Part shown: piece by piece, positions 32,120-44,828 of the stretch
Position numbering within the stretch: the first letter of the stretch is position 1
How the letters are laid out: each line of letters starts with the position of its first letter
NCBI GenBank assembly: GCA_033239525.1
Contig: BSYO01000020.1
Coordinates: 8,738,656 to 8,802,655 of the forward strand
DNA: 64,000 nucleotides
Direction of reading: 5' to 3'
Source of the DNA: Nepenthes gracilis
Taxonomy: Eukaryota; Streptophyta; Magnoliopsida; Caryophyllales; Nepenthaceae
The notes under the pieces: generated by a model
Told to the model about the DNA's origin: nothing
The model's input: only the letters and a program-made list of their open reading frames with translations
The model's database searches: none
Program-made: the position numbers and the translations under genes

Positions 32120-32340
32120 CCAGCTGTGCGCTCGAGGCACGGCAGCGAGCGCAAAATCAAGTACCTAGCTGCTCGCCGTGCGCCAGGCGCTCTCGAACGA
32201 GCCCTTGGCAGAAACCCCGCGCTCACCGCACGCTCGCTGGGCGCTCGAGGTAGGCACTGGCAGAATGTAGCACGCTCGCCATGCACTCGAGCACAGTCCT
32301 AATTTTTGCCCACGTCCTGATTTTATTTTTATTATAAATA
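32120..32340 (+). promoter_or_regulatory. CTCGAG/CGAGCG cluster and TATA box in Tekay-like LTR
   Basis: Repeated words such as GCGCTCGAGG, CAGCGAGCGC and ACGCTCGC occur over 180 bases, partly as 40-50 bp imperfect repeats with a GGCAGAA marker. They end about 30 bases before TATAAATA (32333-32340) and a purine-rich leader. Confidence 0.55.
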
Positions 32341-33160
32341 GAAGGGGGAAAAGGAGAAGGAGAGAGCAGCTGAGGCACGGATGAAGAGGAGGAAGAAGAG
32401 AAGAGGAAAAAGCAGAAATCACTCGTTTTGATCCACTCCGGGTAAAAATAACGGTAGATCGGGCTCAGGAAAGTGTACTTCAGACGTTGTTTTTCATTTT
32501 TACTGTTTTCTCTTACTTCAAAATCGATGAAAATACTCTAAAACTTTATTGTTGCATGTTTAAAGAAAATGAAGCATGTTTCTCTCAATTGTTCGGTTAG
32601 ATTTTATATTTACCCATGTGTATTACAAGATTTGGCTTCGGTTTCATGAACAAGCATGTAATTAGTGATCGATTTGGTTCTGGAAGTATGTGATGAAACC
32701 CTAACTCGAAAATATTAGGGATTTTTGGTTAAATTGCATGATTTAGTATGTGTATGGATTTATGGTGTGGATTTCATGAATAAACACATGTTTGGTGATC
32801 GATTTGAGTCCTAAAGTTTTGGCGAAGCCCTAGGTATGAAAATGAAGGGGTTTTAGTGATTTTTGACCATAGCTCTGCTATATAAAAGTTAATTGGCACT
32901 AAAATGAAGCTCCTGGTATAATTTATTTTTAAAAATTTTACACGGACTTATACCGATAAATTACCGTGCACTTCTAAAGTAAAATTGAAGGGTTTTTAGA
33001 CTGCTACTGTGTATTCTGAACATTTTGAAGTTAACTGAAGGGTAATTGTGAAACTCTGATACAAAAGAGGGTTTTCAGTTAAGAAGTTATTCCTAATACT
33101 GTTATTTAGGACCCAGGATTGATTACGTCAGGTTAGGTTCTCCAACTTGCCTTAGAACTT

Positions 33161-35175
33161 CTTTTTTTTGGTAAGTAAATTGTATTTAAAAAAAAACATA
33201 CAACCTATGATTTATTTCCAAGTATTTTTCCGACTTGGAATTAAATCATAGACGCGAGGGCTAACCCCGATCATCAAAATTATAAAACCAAAAAAAGAAA
33301 TAAGTCCTGCAAAAGGACATCATTCGTCAAAGGAAAGTCAGCACAAACTTTACATTCAGCACGAATATCAGTAAACATAGGCTAAGAGCATGCTACACCC
33401 AAGGGTAGCAGGGAAACATTGCTTCATCATGAGAATGCCTGCATGTTCTAGTAGGTTCAGTATCACCAGCCAGCAGCATGCCATCAGTTCCCCTCGGGCA
33501 TTCAGCTGACAGCAGGCTTACTCGCACAGCATCAGCTCTTCACATTGAGCAACCTCATGCTGCAAACTGTAGACCACGTAAGCTTCAAAACAAGTGCAGC
33601 ATCCACGAACAGCACCTCGGTCATTTGGCACCACCTCAGCCATTGGCATCGCTGTAGGACTCATCTCAGACAAAAGGCCATCTCAGCCATAAGGGATCCC
33701 GGTTTCATTCCATTGCCTCTCATATAGAATCAAAATACCCCGGTCATGGCTTATGCACTCCGCAGACAGAAGGCATCACCATAATCAATGGCAAAATTCT
33801 AAGCAATAATCTGCAGCAAATAGATTCAGCTTCATCCACTACATCTTGCTTATTCATGGCTGCAGCTTAATATAGCGTGCGCAGGGAGCTTTCTTTCTGT
33901 CAACGTCAAAATGCTTCAGCGTACACCACAGCATCATCTCTTCAAATTGAGCAACCTCATACTGCATTCTCGGACCAATGCATCAAACACTTCCTCTTTG
34001 CAGACTTTGGAGCCAAGCCCAAAGGCTCAGATTGCAGCTCTGAGTTTTGGAGATTTTCTGCCAAGGGTATGATCAACGCCCAGTACCTTGGCTCTTTTTA
34101 TACATCCCAGCCTAGCATCACAAGAAATGATCTCAGCAAAAACAGAAGGCAACTGCATCGGAGCCTCATCACCCAGCAGCAACATCCGACAGTAGCTTCA
34201 CACCCTTGCATTGGACTACTACTTGAGCAGCAATATGTATCAGCACAATTCAGATCAGAGGGGCAGCTTTAGTTCGGATATGAAAGAATGCTCCCAGACT
34301 TCAACAGCACTAGAGCAAATACCTACATCACCACAACTAGCCGAACCACCAGGTGCAAATTCAACCACGAGCCAACAGCTATGCATTAGTAGCAGCACAC
34401 CTACTGGTACACCAAAACAAGGCTTTGGACAGGCATCTCCCAGGCGGCACATGGCTGCACACAAGTGGGCCTCAACCAGCCGCAAGGTCCACAGCAGACG
34501 CATCCTTCTTAACCGAAAGCTCCCTAGCAAACCAGAAGGAACATCCTTGTAAGGGTCCTCTGATAGAAGATAATGGGAAGAAGGACAAAAAACTCTCCAC
34601 AAGATGATGATCCCCTAGCACCGTCAGGCAACTGAGCATTCCTTTGATCAACCATTACCATACCAGTGGAACCATCATCGTTGAAGTGCATAGGATCACA
34701 ACCAGGTGCATGCATAGAATTACAACGCTGCTGGCCCTGTAAATGGATACCAGCATCAGTATTCCCATCAACATGGACACCAGCAAATGAGATTGCATCA
34801 CATGGAATCCTCGCAGGTGAGCTAGGAGTCTCCATCGAGCGTGAGATGCTGTACAAAACCGGATGGGAGCATCCACTTTTCCAGTACCCAACAGGAATTC
34901 ATCCAGATTGGAGCATCTAGATTCTTCAGCATAGCATCAGTGCACCGATTTGCATCAACAACTCGCAACTTATCCAAAGGACGTGCATCAAACTGGCGAA
35001 CCAGAGCAGCCGGGATAATTTCAATCCATCAGGTAGTTTTTTTTTTTTAGGGGGGAGGGGGGCGTGTGTGTGTGTGTGTGAGTGAAAAAAAAAATCCAGA
35101 GAGTGGGTGACAAAATCGGAAAGCCCAAACAACCAGCCAATGGGCTGGTCAGCATAGCCAAACAGCAAAAGCCAC
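33161..35175 (-). mobile_element. LINE H inserted in Tekay-like solo LTR
   Basis: Poly T then GGTAAGTAAATTG at 33162 marks the 3' end. A perfect 16 bp duplication ACTTGCCTTAGAACTT flanks it (33145-33160, 35176-35191). The hairpin (33205-33223, 33233-33251) pairs at 18 of 19 positions. The 2 kb are all 3' region: no ORF1, polymerase or zf-RVT is seen. A poly T, G-rich and GT-repeat tract lies at 35037-35082. It is a 5'-truncated copy and younger than the LTR it sits in. Confidence 0.85.
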
Positions 35176-37579
35176 ACTTGCCTTAGAACTTATGGTGGTG
35201 ATCGATGATAACTCTATCCATGGAGTTATATGTGGTCCGCCCATCCTTGGGGCGTTACGGTCAGGAAAAAAGTTTTGTCTCTTGCCTACCTTCGGGGGGC
35301 ACACCTGTACTGATCCCATGGGACGGGATCGTCTGTTACTATTTATAACCTTGGATTGTGTGGAGATGTACACAATCTATCCTCGATCATTCGCTCCCTC
35401 AGCCAGTAGGGTATACCGGCAGGGTCTGTTACTGCTTTGTTCTGTACAGTCGTTACTGTTCTGTACTACTGTTCTGTACTGATATAAAAGAGAAGTTTCT
35501 GACTCTGTTTTCTAGTTCTACTTCTGAATTATACTGATTTCTGAGTTTAATATCGTCAAATTATACTTTTTCTATTTTCTAGGTTCTATTCTGTTTAATC
35601 GCTCTATTTTTGCATAGTTTCACGACTTCTTTGCATAACTACTTTATTACATATCTGCATGTACCTTGTTGGGCATCAGATCACTGTTTTACTATTTTTT
35701 TCCCTCCAGATGAAACTGTAGAGCTAGTGCTTGACGAGAAAGAGTGACTAAAAGCATCTTCTAAAGGCTTTTGAGGATCTGAAGTATTTTGGAACTATTT
35801 TGGAGAATCAGTTCGATGTAAAGACTTGACTAAATATGTGATTTTGTATATGGATTTTTTGCCTATGGACATTCATGTATATTTGGGTATTGTATAGAAA
35901 TGTATGTGACTTATGTGATGGTAAAACGAAAACTATGCTCCTGCAGGTTAATAGTTCTACTTCCGCTCTATACTTTTGGATATTTGGTACAAGTCTTAGA
36001 TGGCATCTCGTTTATAAACTGTTAGTGTAGTAGACGGTTTGATGGATTAATGCCATGGATGACATCTGTGATCATGTGCACGCGTGTTGTAGGAAGAATT
36101 GTAGTATAAATTGATAGTTGTGTGCTTGTACTGATTGGCTATATAGGTTCTGTACAAGTTGTACTTTTGGGTTTTCATCTGTTACAAAGGAGACTTGCTG
36201 AAATTTCTACAGAAGTCATACCCTATATTTTGATCCTAAATTCAGTTTATATCTATACGAAAATTTCTATGAAAAAAAAATCCGTTCCGTCACAATCATA
36301 ATTTATTAGACCTATTAGAGGTCAACCCAAACAAAACAGCCAATCGATGTAACCTTAAGTCCTTGAAAATTACCTCCATCTATCTCATCCTTATGAATAC
36401 TAATTATCCCTAAGCCAAATGTCTCTGGACTTTACTATCCTCAGGAAATACTTGTCAAATTGCTTATTTGATTCAACTAAGCCCAAGAAAGCCATATACC
36501 ATGACAACACCAATCGTTTCCTCATAACTGAACCACCTTTAAAGTCTTAAAGAATCACCTGCCCGATCTAACATTTTCATAATCGAACTCACTCTTTTGA
36601 AACCACGTCCTTGATCATTTTCATGTACTCTTTATTCATCATTATACTTCCCCAAAAATCATAAGACAGCTCATAATGAGCGTTAATTGGTATGCCTCCG
36701 ATTCTACACCAATTTCAGCTATTGGAGGTAACCCCCGACATTGCCTCGAATCACCAAGTAATAGAAAAGAAGTCAGCCAAACTCCCTCCTTAAAGATCAT
36801 CCTCAATCAAACTATGCTCCAAAATTTTCATTCAAAACATTCAACTACAAGCATTCATAACATATCCTGACAAATCTCTTTATCCTCGAGATCCATGACA
36901 CTCTCTATATCAATCATCCAAAGTCCTCAGCATCTCTTAACTTCTCGTGATCCATTCTACTTATCCGTAATATTAAATTAACGAATTTAAACATCCCTTC
37001 TACCTGAAAATCTTAACCTGAGGCCAATCAAATTCTTAACTTATACTAAGTTGGCTACTTAGACCTTGATAAGGTGCTACCTTATCTGATACTTACTCGA
37101 CATTGATTTGATTTTAACCCTTCAGGTGCCTTCAAATAATTTCTTCTCCTTATACCCGTGGTCAACCAACGTTCTAAGAAAAATCCCCATCTCACAGCCA
37201 TGGTATATTATCATATTAATTAACCTAAGATAATTAGGTTAGACAGGGGTCGGAATTAATTAATGCATTTATGACGAGGATCTCAGGGCTAAAACCTCAA
37301 CATCCCATTCAATCCCACCAATCCTTATCTTGCCTCAGCTTAGAGCAACTAAACCTAAACCGTATACCCAAATTAATCAGTCTAGGCCTGCATTCGATGT
37401 CAATTAACTTAGACAATAGTTTTCCAATGAAATTCTCACCAAACTTAAATAAATCGGGATACCCAAGACTTCTCAATCTAACTTAATTATCCTACATCTT
37501 CAATTACTCATTCGGGCAATCTTAATCAAACCTAACATTCCACATAGTATCCAAATCAAAACCTAAGGCATCTCTTTTC

Positions 37580-37590
37580 TATGATACCAA
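37580..37590 (-). other. Primer-binding site of LARD-like element
   Basis: On the minus strand, TTGGTATCATA directly follows the CACA end of the LTR: the initiator tRNA-Met type site (TGGTATCAGAG) with a G to T change. Confidence 0.65.
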
Positions 37591-37591
37591 T

Positions 37592-39793
37592 TGTGACGGA
37601 CCGGATTATTTTTCCTTAAATAACCTCCGTCAATAAATACTTAAATAAAGCCTATATTTAATATTATAAATTTCTTCAGAAAATTAGACAGACTTCCATT
37701 TATAAATCGGACGTTTGCCAAAATACAAATACCTATACAAACCCTGTACAACAAATATACAACATCGATATAAATAACTGATTCATTAGCATCAAACTCC
37801 AGCATCCAGACAACATAAAAATCCAACACCGGATCCCAAAATCGTCACAAACTTTCGTGGCTCCAACGTCATGTTTCTGGATACAACATTGGACACAAAG
37901 AGATACCACTAGGTACCTGTTATAAACCACAATAACCTGCAGAAGTATAAATAATTCCAAACGACAGCGAAAACTAAACTATCTACTTATCAATCATTTT
38001 TACATTATACATTAATGATTCCAAACGAAATATAAATATATTGAAATCTCTATTTCATAAATAAAGTTACAATTTCTAAGTCTTCAACATGGTCTTCCGT
38101 TTCCAAGCTTAGTTCACTTCTAATCTTTACGTTAGCCCATCGAGTATATCAGACCTGTAATAATTGGAGACAAGGAGAAGTAATGGTGAGCCAAAGCTCA
38201 GCAAGTGTAAACATACATCACAATTAAATAGTAAATAACTATGTAAATGATCATGGGATGGGGCATCTTGCATTTGTAGTTACAAAGAGAATAGATGGGG
38301 AAAGGAGCAATTAGGTATGCATAATGCCACTTAAAATGTTTTAATGTATTTATTATTTACATTAGTCTTTGTGGACCAAGGCCAATAGGTCGTACTAGTA
38401 AACAATACGAGAGGACGATGAAAGGATCACGATACTCAACATGATCTAAGGCCGTGAGAGCTTATTCTTAGACCCAGCTGAGAGGTCATCTACATATTAT
38501 ACCTGTAGACGGGCCGATAATGATACATCGCATTCCCCCAGGGTACCAGGGCAGTCCTCGTCCTTCTACAGTAGTATCCTCAGGCATGCCACGGACATCA
38601 CCCGCTCCCATAAGTAGCCAGGATATATGGCAAAAGTAATCCTTAGGTTTCCACCGTGATGGAAATGGCCAGCCAGAGAATATTACCCAATGAACATAAG
38701 TTCATGGTCCTACTTTCATGATTACTTATTCTTTGGAGAGAGGATCCGCCATAATTCCTTCGCATTATTTCCATTCAGGAGATCACATTTCAGTAACATA
38801 TCTCCATCCAGGAGATCAATTTATCATATCACTCATTGTGGATCCCCTTGAACACTTGTACGATTTTTATCTTTCTTTTGGATTGCATCTTTTGACATTT
38901 TAATTCATATGCTCAGATATCAAAATTCATGGAAGAGAGTGGAATTCCTTACCACAAATAAGCAATTTCACCTTGGAGGTCCTTCGGAACACGTTCCCTT
39001 GCAACCGAAGCACAAGCACTTATTTTTGGGGCTCATAATTTGACATGAACTTTTAGGCATAAATTTCATAAACATTAAATGAGTAGAAGCATGCAAATTT
39101 TCCCATTATTTTTTGTGTGAATAGTAAAAATGGCCATTTAGAGCATTTAGATGCCGCAAACAGGCCGATTCTTATGAGATCCGACATCTAGTCAATATAT
39201 ATATATATAATTTGGGCGTGGAAATTCATTTTTTGGGGTCAATTTAACATAATACATGGGGAAATGGGAATCCAGAATTTTGGTGTGGTTTACGGTTTGG
39301 TGATACCAAACCGGATGATTCGGATAACAAATTTGACAAAAAGCAACATATTTTTGAACATTAATCATGGATTAAGTAATTTTTCACGTTTTGAGTGGAT
39401 ATTGAAACGAGAATACCCAAAGAAAAACAATGGGTGCACCCTGAGCGCTAGCTCAAAAGAGAGCAAATAGTGAGTATTTGAACACTTGCCTTGACATATT
39501 CTACGTTTTCTTCAACTAGCTCGAGCACGGAATTGGACCCAAAGGCCTCCAATTCTCCTCTTCTCCTTCGCACGGTTCCTCCTTGTGCTGGGCTTCTGTA
39601 GCTGCTGTCGCTGCTCCATCGTCTCACCCAGCCAGCTACCACCATGTGTGGCTGTTGTCGACCACAGCCAACCCATGTGTTGCCTTTGCCGCGCCGTTCT
39701 CCTCCCCTCTCTCTTTCTCTCCTCCAAAACCCTTGCCCAAACCCTACTTTGATCATCCCCTCTGCTTCTTATGTTTCCATCGTTATTATAATT

Positions 39794-39847
<54 letters not shown>

Positions 39848-40060
39848 ATATTATATTACATATATATGACGTTTTATTTTAATCCCTAAATTAAAATCGA
39901 TACTCAGGTGATCAAATGGGCGCACTCTGAGCGCTAGACCAACAATTACAAATATTTCTCCAAAATTTTTATAATATTTAATTAATTTTCTATCATACCT
40001 AAATTATCCAAAAATAAATAAACCCAAATTAAATCGAATAAAAATATTTGGGATATTACA
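37592..40060 (-). mobile_element. LARD-like LTR shared between two interiors
   Basis: 2469 bp. On the minus strand it starts TGTAATATCCC (40060) and ends CGTCACA (37592). A PBS lies on its left and a purine tract (AAGTTGGAGAGAA) on its right, so it serves as 5' LTR for the left interior and 3' LTR for the right one. A microsatellite sits at 39787-39844. No gene is seen; the frames at 39448-39889 run through LTR leader and repeat sequence. Confidence 0.7.
39787..39844. repeat. (ATT)n(AT)n microsatellite in LTR
   Basis: A TTA-type run followed by an AT run, at the position where the other LTR copies also carry simple repeats. Confidence 0.85.
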
Positions 40061-42508
40061 TTCTCTCCAACTTATAAAATTTTCACCCTCGAAATTTGAC
40101 GAACCTCAATATTTACAATTAGAAAAAAATCCTTTTATAGTTCTTCATGATTCTATGCCACATCCATAATCATAGACTCATCCTATGGGGCCTTATGTAA
40201 ATGAATTATCTTATCTCCCAATATCCCAGTCTTCCTATCTAAACCTAGGGAACCTTCAGCATCCCAAAAGCAACTCAATTTCATTGTTTTCTTCAAAACC
40301 TCAAACGAATTTCTTATCTTCATTCACGTTAAGCTTTAAGAACCTTGAATTTATCCTTAAGGTACATGGGCTCACCACACTTTCACTGCACAACTCTAAT
40401 TGTTTCATCTAACTACAACCCATACAGTTACACGTTATCATTATATTTGATCTAGCCTAATATCCAATATTTTTCTGAGCTTGTCTAAGATTTTGGACAT
40501 AAGCCTCTATTCACAAGTAAACGTCAAAGTAGGAGCACCTTACATTCTCATTCTTTCATTGGTATGTTTTCAAACCGACATTTTTCAAAAATTCAGAGTC
40601 CATATTAACAAGAATGAATGATTTGTCAAAAAGTCATCAAATACTTACATAATTTTTGTAATACGTGACACTCATTCTTAGCACTTTTCAATCACATTCA
40701 ATTACATCCTAAGACGGCCATTCCACAATCCTTAATTTATCACAAGATCCACAAGATGAAATCTCAATCACATCCATTTCCCAAAAACTTAGCATAGTCT
40801 TATCACATAAATCTCAAACCCAAATATTAGTGTGCTCAAGATCTTACTGGCATATAGACGACCCTACTGATTAAATATAAACGTATCTTTTATAATTTAC
40901 AACAAGTGGGTCATTCTAATTGTCCTAAAATATAATCATAAGGACCTCTTATTTCAACATTTCATGACTCTAATATTTCGAATGTGGTTCTATCTCTCAA
41001 GTTGAGAATACAACATCTTATTATCCCAACATTATTCGCCAGCACAAGGGACCATCATTCTTACAGACATCAAGATTTATCCTTGAGATCCTTAGAGTAG
41101 TTTGTCCATTTACAATCTTACACGATCACCATTTCTTAGTGATGCAACTATTTATTTCTTAAAATTATTAGACAAAAACTATCTTTGAAAGTAATACTCA
41201 CAAATTCATCAAATAGAAACCTCAATCACTTCTTTGACCTATGGTGGGGGTAACGCTAACTATGGACTTGCTCCTTTACTTACTACAAGGTCAACCATCC
41301 ATACGATATAATCCTAGAGTTTCCTCAAAATGCCACATTTCACATCTCACTTCTTCTTTGTGTCATATTTCTTTAATTCTCAAATTATTGGGACAACTCC
41401 GACAATTCTTCAAGGTGAAGATGTCAGTGACTAATTTTGGCGATATGCGAAACAATTCCAAATCACAAGCTCCTCCCCCACTTAGGTCGAGGGTAGGATC
41501 CTATTGTAGTGTGAAATTCACATAATTTTATCCTTTCTCAAAATGTTATATGCTATAATAATTTATCAAATCCATCAGGGGTCAACCCAAATAAAATAGC
41601 CAATCGATGTACCCTTAAGTCCTTGAAGATTACCTTCATCTATCTCATCCTTGTGTATACTAATCAACCCTAAGCCAAACGTCTCTTGACTTTACTATCC
41701 TCAGGAAATACTTGCCAAATTGCTTATTTGATTCAGCTAAACCCAAAAAATCCATATACCTTGACAACACCAATCATTTCTTTATAAACAAACCACCTTC
41801 AAACTCTTAAAGAATCAATTGCCCGATCTAACATTTTCATAACCAAACTCACTCTTTTGGCAACCATGTCCTTGATGATTCTCATGCACTCTTTATTCAT
41901 CATTATACTTACCCCAAAAATCCTAAGGCAGCTCATAAGGAGCATTAATTGGTATGCCTTCGATTCTACACCAATTTCAGCTACTGGAGGTAACCCCCGA
42001 CACAGCCTCAAATCACCAAGTAATAGAAAAGAAGTCAGCCGAACTCTCTCCTCAAATATCATCCTCAATCAAATTATGCTCCAGAATTTCTTTCAAAATA
42101 TTCAACTACAAGCATTCACAACATATCCTGACAAATCTCCTTATCCTCAAGATCCATGACACTCTCTATATCAATCATCCAAAGTCCTCAGCTTCTCTTA
42201 ACTTCTCATGATCCATTCTACTTATCAATAATATTAAATCATCGAATCTAAATATCCCTTCTACCTGAAAATCTCGACCCGAGGCTAATCAAATTCTTAA
42301 CTTATACTAAGTTGGCTACTTACACCTTGATTAGGTGCTACCTTATCCAATTCTTACTTGACATTGATTTGATTTTAATCCATAAGGTGCCTTCAAACAA
42401 TTTCTTCTCCTTATCCCCATGGTCAACCAACGTTTTGAGGAAGATCGCCGCCTCGCAGCCATGCTATATCACAATATTAGTTAACCTCAGATAATTAGGT
42501 TAGGCAAG
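40061..42508 (-). mobile_element. Second LARD-like interior, truncated at its 5' side
   Basis: Homologous to 30478-31970 plus 36300-37220. It stops at ATAATTAGGTTAGGCAAG, about 370 bp before where its PBS should be, and is joined there to an LTR in the opposite orientation (42509). No coding region is recognised. Confidence 0.65.
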
Positions 42509-42746
42509 TGTAATATCCTGAATATTTTTATCTAAATTAATTTTGGTTTATTTATTTTTGAATAATTTGGGAATGATAGAAAATTAATTTAATATTATAA
42601 AAATTTGGGAGAATAATTGAAATTGTTGGGCGGGTGCCTAGAGTGCACCCATTCGATCGTTCGGGTACCGATTTAATTTTTTAGATTAAAATAAAATGTA
42701 ATAAATAAATAAATAAATATAATATATTTTATATATAAATATATAT

Positions 42747-42751
<5 letters not shown>

Positions 42752-42808
<57 letters not shown>
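42752..42808. repeat. (TAA)n microsatellite in LTR
   Basis: About 19 copies of TAA in a row, preceded by AT-rich sequence. Confidence 0.9.
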
Positions 42809-42810
<2 letters not shown>

Positions 42811-43539
42811 TAACGTTATTATTAACGTTGAAAATGAAGCAGAAGGGAAAAAACGGGGGAAGTAGATTCACAAAAAGAGAGAGTGCAGCGAGGGTTTTGT
42901 GGAGAGAAAGAGAGAGGAGGAGGAGAACGGCGCCGGTGGAGGCGGCGCATGGGCCGGTGGAGCAGCAGCAGCAACTACGGGAGGCAGCAAGTGGAGGCAC
43001 CGCATGAAGGAGATGTGGCGAAAAGAAGCTTCTTGGGTCTGATTTTGAGCTCCAGCTAGTTGGGAACGTTATAGTACGCGTCAAGGTAAGTATTCTTATA
43101 CTCACTTCTCGTTCTCATTAGATGTTTGCTTAATTATTATTAGGTATTTTTGTGTCGATACCCACCCCAAATATGAAAATTATGAAACCTAGGATTAATG
43201 ATCAATGAATATGTAGTTATTTGTCCAAATCGTTGTCCGAATGGTCCGATTTGGTATTGCCAAACCCTAACCCCACATCCAAAACGGGATTCCCATTTTC
43301 CCTCATGTATTATGTTAAATAAACCTCAAAATGTGAATCACCATGTCCCAATTATGTATATGTCTCAACCGGACATCCGATCTCACAAGAATTGACCCAT
43401 TCACGGCGTCCAGAAGCTCTTAAAACCCCCTGTTACTGTTCATTCGAATGAAAAAGGGAAAATTGCATGCTTCTACCTCCATATTATGTTAAATTGACCT
43501 CAAAATGTGAATCACCACGTCCCAATTATGTATATATAT

Positions 43540-44061
43540 TGATGGGTATCATTACCCAAATAACTGATAACCACCCATGGGATAGATTATAAAACCTCCT
43601 GATAACTTATACGGTTCGTTTTGAAAGAAACGTACCATAACTGACCAGAAGTTAAAACAAATGAGTATGCTTATCCGATGCAGTTATGAAAACCGGAGAA
43701 GTAATTCTGATCCGAAGCAGTTATGAAAACCGGAGAATTATGCTTATCCGAAGCAGTTATGAAAATCGAAGAAGTTACGCTTATCCAGAGAAGTTATATA
43801 AAGAGAAGGTAATCCTCCAAGGGAGGGGACTCCAATTCTCTTTCTCTAAAAAAAGACTCCTACTCAAAAGAAAAATTAAATCAAGTTCTTTCCTTTTTAT
43901 TCTTAAAAAAGGCCATGACTGACTTGAGCGTCGGAGAGCCTGTGGGGATCTAACCCCTTTGGCCTTTGACTATCTTGTTTTCTTTGGTGTTGTGCAGGTC
44001 TTGGGTTAGAAAAGCGGAGGACCAAACCATCTCCATTTAAATCCGGACCAGAGCCGCAACA
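43540..44061 (+). mobile_element. 522 bp solo LTR of another family, TSD TATAT
   Basis: Starts TGATGGGTATC and ends GAGCCGCAACA, flanked by TATAT at 43535-43539 and 44062-44066. Joining the flanks restores the sequence expected from the sister copy in the same LTR. It has a TATA box (43795-43803) and three to four 36-37 bp repeats just upstream of it. No internal region; the family is not identified. Confidence 0.75.
43677..43803 (+). promoter_or_regulatory. 36-37 bp repeats ending in a TATA box
   Basis: Three units of the type GAAGCAGTTATGAAAACC...CTTATCC (from 43677, 43714 and 43750) and a partial fourth run straight into TATATAAAG (43795-43803). Upstream promoter repeats in LTRs often act as transcription enhancers; that role is inferred here. 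Confidence 0.6.
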
Positions 44062-44696
44062 TATATAGACCGGACATCCAGTCTCACAAGAATCGACCCG
44101 TTCGCGGCGTCCAAATGCTCTAAAAGCCCACTGTTACTGTTCACCCGAGGTATAATGGAAAATTCGCATGCTTCCACCCCATTTGATTGTTATGAAATTC
44201 ATGTCTAATTGCTTAAATGTAAATGTAAGCTTTGGAATAAGTGTTTGTGCATCGTTGGTGTTGAAATGGGCTCCAGAGGACCCCAAACTGATATTAGCTC
44301 ATCGGAGGTAAGAAACTCCAATCTCTCTTGGACCTAAAGTGAATCATTAAAGGGATTAAGTCCCACGGAATGATAAGAATCGAGCAAGCAATCGGAGGAA
44401 AATCCACAATGTATGTGCAATTGAAATGTGATCTCCCAGATGGAGAAATCCAATTAAATTGTGGTGGATCCTCCATCAAGGAAAGATTAATCTTGAAACT
44501 AGGACCATGGACTTATGTTCATTGTGTGGTACCCTCTGGCTTGCCATGAACATCACGGTGGGAACCCAATGAATACTTTGGCCGCTCATGGGGGCGAGCG
44601 ATGTTCATGGTACACCCTAGGATACTACTGTGGAAAAACGAGGATTACCCTAGTCCCTGGGGGATATGGGGTAAATTGTTATGGCCGAGTGCTGCA

Positions 44697-44828
44697 GGCC
44701 TAAAATGTAGCTGATGGCTGAGTGTTATAGGCCTAAAATATATCTGTGGGCCGAGGGCTGTAGGCCTAAAATGTAACCAATATCCAAGTACTGTGGGCCT
44801 AAAATGTAGCCGTGTGCTTTAGAATGTG
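44697..44828. repeat. 33 bp tandem array, four units
   Basis: GGCCTAAAATGTAGC-type units start at 44697, 44730, 44763 and 44796. The array is absent from the sister LTR at the matching place (near 38440-38530). Confidence 0.8.

Larger units (their letters stand above)
31976..36294 (+). mobile_element. Tekay-like solo LTR, TSD ATCAT, with LINE H inside
   Basis: Starts TGTGAGGCCCCGAG and ends CCGTCACA, flanked by ATCAT at 31971-31975 and 36295-36299. Subtracting LINE H (2031 bp with duplication) gives an LTR of about 2.29 kb. It matches the LTR next to the Tekay-like pol at 49851-51031 (for example 31980-32170), which identifies the family. The empty site is visible in the paralogous interior near 41552. 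It contains a CTCGAG/GCGAGCG cluster (32120-32300) and a TATA box (32333-32340). Confidence 0.85.
30478..37591 (-). mobile_element. Non-coding interior of LARD-like element, holding a Tekay-like solo LTR
   Basis: Reading on the minus strand, the interior starts with a PBS (37580-37590) at the right and ends with a purine tract (AAGTAGGAAAAAA) before the LTR start at 30477. Removing the solo LTR and its duplication leaves about 2.8 kb, homologous over long stretches to 40061-42508. No gag or pol is recognisable. A 75-codon frame near 30605 has a counterpart at 40185, but the differences are mostly amino-acid changing, so it is not a maintained gene. Long LTRs around a non-coding interior are the definition of a LARD; the coding partner is unknown, perhaps Tekay-related, since the PBS is of the same kind. 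Confidence 0.65.

Noticed and set aside
42312..42494. A small frame at the end of the second LARD-like interior
   Set aside because: It is short, has no counterpart in the sister interior, and sits at a rearrangement junction.
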